A stretch of DNA of 14,438 nucleotides, from positions 1 through 14,438 of the forward strand of contig FR887369.1 in NCBI GenBank assembly GCA_000431795.1. The letters run 5' to 3'. Below the pieces are notes generated by a model, which saw only the letters and a program-made list of their open reading frames with translations, had not been told where the DNA came from and did no database searches. Below, piece after piece: positions 11,720 to 14,438 of the stretch. The stretch comes from Clostridium sp. CAG:302 (GTDB lineage: Bacteria; Bacillota_I; Bacilli_A; RF39; UBA660). The position numbers were made by a program, and so were the translations under genes. The first letter of the stretch is position 1; each line of letters opens with the position of its first letter.

Positions 11720-12751
11720 GTGAAAAAAATGAGAAATATATATGATGTAACATTAAAAGAATTAGAAGATTATTTTATAAGTATAAATGAAAAGCCCTTT
11801 AGAGCGGCTCAAGTATATGAAGGATTATATAAAAAAAGATATACTTCATTTGGTGAAATGACTAATATTAGTAAAGAGTTAAGAGAAAAACTAAAACAAG
11901 ATTTCTCTTTCTACAAAATAAAACTATTAATAAAACAAGAGAGTAAAGAAGTAAACAAATATTTATTTGAACTAGAAGATAAGAATAGAATAGAGTCAGT
12001 ACTAATGTTTCATGACTATGGAATAAGTATTTGTGTATCATCACAAGTAGGCTGCAACATGTCATGCGCTTTTTGTGAAAGCGGAAGATTAAAGAAAGTA
12101 AGAGACTTACTTGCCTATGAAATAGTAGAGCAGATTCTTCTTATTGAAGAAGACATTAAGACTAGAATATCTCATGTAGTAGTTATGGGTATTGGTGAAC
12201 CATTTGATAATTATGATAATGTTATGCGCTTCGTTAAAATAATTAACTGTGGTAAAGGAATAGATATTGGTTCAAGACATATAACTATATCTACATGTGG
12301 AATAGTACCAGGAATCAAGAAATTTATGAAAGAAGAAGGACAGGTAAATCTAGCCATAAGCCTGCATGCTCCAAATGATGAACTAAGAAATAAAATAATG
12401 AAAATAAACAAAGCCTATCCAATAAAAGAATTAATGGATACCATAAATGAATATATAAAACTTACTAATAGAAGAGTAACTTTTGAATATATTATGTTAG
12501 AGGATATAAACGATAGTGAAAAAGAAGCAAAAGAATTAGTCTCACTTCTTAAAGGAATAAACTGCTACGTAAATTTAATACCATATAATGAAACAGAAAA
12601 TATTGGCTTCAAAAGAACAAAAAAGTGGAAAATTTTACAGTTTTATGATATACTTAAATCAAATAATATAAATGTAACAATAAGAAAAGAATTTGGCGGA
12701 AATGTAGATGCTGCCTGTGGACAGCTAAGAGCCAAAGCAAAAGAGGAGTGA
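11720..12751 (+). CDS. rlmN: 23S rRNA m2A2503 / tRNA m2A37 methyltransferase RlmN (radical SAM)
   Basis: RlmN uses radical SAM chemistry and a methyl-Cys intermediate to methylate C2 of A2503 in 23S rRNA and A37 in some tRNAs. The 4Fe-4S ligands are Cys112, Cys116 and Cys119 (GCNMSCAFC). The catalytic pair is Cys105 (ISICVSSQ) and Cys333 (DAACGQLRAK). GMGEPFDNYDNV, STCGIVPGI and ISLHAPNDELR are family signatures that fit RlmN better than the resistance enzyme Cfr. The GTG at 11720 is used because GGAGAG lies 6 nt upstream; an ATG at 11729 is the alternative and would remove three residues. The stop TGA is followed 4 nt later by prpC. Confidence 0.95.
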   Translation: MKKMRNIYDVTLKELEDYFISINEKPFRAAQVYEGLYKKRYTSFGEMTNISKELREKLKQDFSFYKIKLLIKQESKEVNKYLFELEDKNRIESVLMFHDYGISICVSSQVGCNMSCAFCESGRLKKVRDLLAYEIVEQILLIEEDIKTRISHVVVMGIGEPFDNYDNVMRFVKIINCGKGIDIGSRHITISTCGIVPGIKKFMKEEGQVNLAISLHAPNDELRNKIMKINKAYPIKELMDTINEYIKLTNRRVTFEYIMLEDINDSEKEAKELVSLLKGINCYVNLIPYNETENIGFKRTKKWKILQFYDILKSNNINVTIRKEFGGNVDAACGQLRAKAKEE

Positions 12752-12755
12752 AGTT

Positions 12756-13496
12756 ATGCAGACATTTTATATGACAGATGCAGGAAAAGTAAGAACACAT
12801 AATGAAGATAATGTAATAATATTAAATAATAATAATAATGAATTCATTCTTGCCGTAGCGGATGGAATGGGTGGACATAAAGCAGGAGAAGTAGCCTCTA
12901 ATATAGCAATAGAACATGTTAGAGATAGTTTTGAAGAACTAGAAACGCTCGGAAAAAAAGAAGATGCTATCGATTACTTAAGAAGAATAGTAAAAGAAAT
13001 AAATGAAAAAATATTTTCTTATACAAAAAATCATCCCGAGAGCAAAGGCATGGGGACAACCCTAGTAATAGCTATCAAAACAAATGATTACATACTATAT
13101 GGAAATATTGGCGATTCATCAGGATATGTAATGAAAAATGGATTATTACATAAAATAACAAAGGATCATACCCTGGTAAATTTACTTGTATCAACAGGAG
13201 AATTAACTCCAGAACAAGCTAAATTTCATCCAAGAAAAAACCTATTAACTAGAGCCCTTGGAGCAAATGATCCAATCGAAATAGATATTTTTGATGTAGA
13301 TACTAACGTATCAGGATTATTCCTATGTAGTGATGGCCTAACAAATATGGTCGCAGATGATCAAATAGAAAAAGTATTAAATAATAAAAGTTCAATAGAA
13401 GAACAAGTAGAAAAACTAATTAAAAAGAGTAACATGCGTGGTGGTACAGATAATATATCAATTGCTTATCTAAAAAAGGAAAGTGGTGATTTATAA
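12756..13496 (+). CDS. prpC: PP2C-type Ser/Thr protein phosphatase PrpC/Stp
   Basis: This metal-dependent phosphatase reverses phosphorylation by PrkC. The PPM motifs are present in order: RTHNEDN (Asp18), VADGMGGH (Asp36, Gly37), GMGTTLV, NIGDSSGYV, ITKDHTLV, LTRALGAN, FLCSDGLTNMV and GGTDNISIA, which together hold the Mn/Mg ligands. At 246 residues it is the usual length, is soluble and cytoplasmic. A run of five Asn (24-28) encoded by repeated AAT lies in a surface loop near the N-terminus. AGAGGAG (12742-12748) precedes the ATG. The stop overlaps the prkC start by one base (TAATG), so kinase and phosphatase are translationally coupled. Confidence 0.96.
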   Translation: MQTFYMTDAGKVRTHNEDNVIILNNNNNEFILAVADGMGGHKAGEVASNIAIEHVRDSFEELETLGKKEDAIDYLRRIVKEINEKIFSYTKNHPESKGMGTTLVIAIKTNDYILYGNIGDSSGYVMKNGLLHKITKDHTLVNLLVSTGELTPEQAKFHPRKNLLTRALGANDPIEIDIFDVDTNVSGLFLCSDGLTNMVADDQIEKVLNNKSSIEEQVEKLIKKSNMRGGTDNISIAYLKKESGDL

Positions 13497-14438
13497 TGCT
13501 ATCAAAAGGTCAAAAGATTAATGATAGATATGAAATTATTAAAACAATTGGCGAAGGTGGTATGGCTAATGTCTATTTAGCAAATGATACAATTCTAGAT
13601 AGAAAAGTTGCAATAAAAGTATTACGTGGAGATCTTTCAAATGATGAAAAATTTATTCGTCGTTTCAAAAGAGAAGCCCTATCAGTATCAAATTTATCAC
13701 ATCCAAATATTGTTGAAGTATACGATGTCGGTGAAGAAGATGGAAATTATTACATCGTAATGGAATATATTGAAGGAAAAACATTAAAACAATTACTTCA
13801 AAAAAGAGGAGCACTTACTCTAAATGAAGTAATAGATATAATGACACAGTTAACAGATGGTTTAGCCCATGCTCATGAAGCCTACATAATTCATAGAGAT
13901 ATTAAACCACAAAATATAATGATTGAGGACAATGGACTAGTAAAAATAACTGACTTTGGTATAGCTATGGCTCTAAATTCAACACAGTTAACACAAACAA
14001 ATTCAGTAATGGGCTCAGTTCATTATCTTCCTCCAGAGCAAGCTAATGGAAAAGGTTCTACAGTAAAAAGTGATATTTATTCTCTAGGAATATTAATGTA
14101 CGAACTATTAACAGGCTCTGTACCATTTAAAGGAGATACTGCTGTTGAAATAGCCTTAAAACATATGAAAGAAAAAATACCAAGTATTAGAAAACAAAAT
14201 CCAACAATACCACAATCTGTTGAAAACATCGTATTAAAAGCGACTGCTAAAAATCCAAAGAACAGATATGATAATGTTAGAGATATGTATAAAGACTTGC
14301 AGACAGCTCTTCAAAGAGATAATGAAAAGAGATTAGTATATGAATATCCAGAAAATGATCTTGAAGAGACAAAGGTTATACCACAAGTTACAAAAGAAAT
14401 AAAACAAGTGATAGATAAACCAACAGCTAAAGAAGAAG
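13496..14438 (+). CDS. prkC: Eukaryotic-type Ser/Thr kinase PrkC/Stk, N-terminal 314 residues (cut by the window end)
   Basis: The frame is open from ATG 13496 to the window edge without a stop. A complete Hanks kinase domain is visible: GEGGMANVYLAND (19-31), VAIK with Lys41, Glu60, HRDIKPQN with Asp135, DFG at 153-155, activation-loop TQTNSVMGSVHYLPPEQ and SDIYSLGILMYELLTG. From about residue 275 an Asp/Glu/Lys-rich juxtamembrane region begins. The family normally continues with one membrane helix and external PASTA repeats that bind muropeptides or lipid II; these lie beyond the window, so their presence is expected, not seen. The pairing with prpC and rlmN is the standard Firmicute order. 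Confidence 0.95.
   Translation, partial: MLSKGQKINDRYEIIKTIGEGGMANVYLANDTILDRKVAIKVLRGDLSNDEKFIRRFKREALSVSNLSHPNIVEVYDVGEEDGNYYIVMEYIEGKTLKQLLQKRGALTLNEVIDIMTQLTDGLAHAHEAYIIHRDIKPQNIMIEDNGLVKITDFGIAMALNSTQLTQTNSVMGSVHYLPPEQANGKGSTVKSDIYSLGILMYELLTGSVPFKGDTAVEIALKHMKEKIPSIRKQNPTIPQSVENIVLKATAKNPKNRYDNVRDMYKDLQTALQRDNEKRLVYEYPENDLEETKVIPQVTKEIKQVIDKPTAKEE

Noticed and set aside
12826..12842. AAT trinucleotide repeat in prpC
   Set aside because: Only about five units in frame, in a variable loop; too short to call a phase-variable tract, and length changes would not shift the frame.

Overview
The window is a low-GC stretch with every gene on the + strand. TGG serves for tryptophan and TGA appears as a stop (tsaE, rlmN), so the standard bacterial code applies. 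Gene content and order (tsaE-tsaB-rimI-tsaD, pcrA, rlmN-prpC-prkC), strong AGGAGG-type ribosome sites, TTGACA/TATAAT-type promoters and U-tailed terminators point to a Firmicute. A gut-type Bacilli lineage related to RF39/Erysipelotrichia is my guess; the sequence alone does not fix the taxon.

Layout. (1) 1-837: the tail of a gene that may be a response-regulator receiver, then an unrecognised Cys-rich protein. (2) 890-3353: a tightly overlapping operon for tRNA t6A synthesis (tsaE, tsaB, tsaD) with a compact RimI-like acetyltransferase. (3) 3394-4644: an isolated two-gene holin-endolysin cassette; the amidase has no signal peptide, carries an acidic linker and ends in a cationic amphipathic helix. 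(4) 4648-4930: a cluster of stem-loops (element 1). (5) 4955-8401: pcrA helicase, a membrane-anchored coiled-coil C39-like cysteine peptidase and a small membrane-anchored coiled-coil protein, probably one operon. (6) 8429-8996: a leaderless VanY-type D-Ala-D-Ala carboxypeptidase. (7) 8996-9208: a second stem-loop cluster (element 2). (8) 9227-11693: a metal-responsive operon, an SmtB/CadC-type repressor with its operator and a P1B-2 Zn/Cd efflux ATPase. (9) 11696-14438: rlmN, the PP2C phosphatase prpC and the PASTA-type kinase prkC, the last cut by the window end.

The least ordinary feature is the pair of intergenic elements at 4648-4930 and 8996-9208. Both consist of abutting hairpins with 9-10 bp stems. 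The stem sequences differ completely between copies, while the loops are conserved (CCTAAGGT, CCTATAGT on the left; ACTATAGG, ACCTAGG on the right). Left and right loops are reverse complements in nested order, and a 20-nt segment between them is identical. Changing stems with constant architecture suggest a selected structure, most simply a structured RNA with kissing loops, although a DNA element or mobile element is possible. I do not recognise it as a named family.

Functionally the window combines translation fidelity (t6A, RlmN), DNA repair (PcrA), peptidoglycan processing and sensing (amidase, C39-like protein, VanY-type enzyme, PrkC/PrpC) and metal homeostasis.
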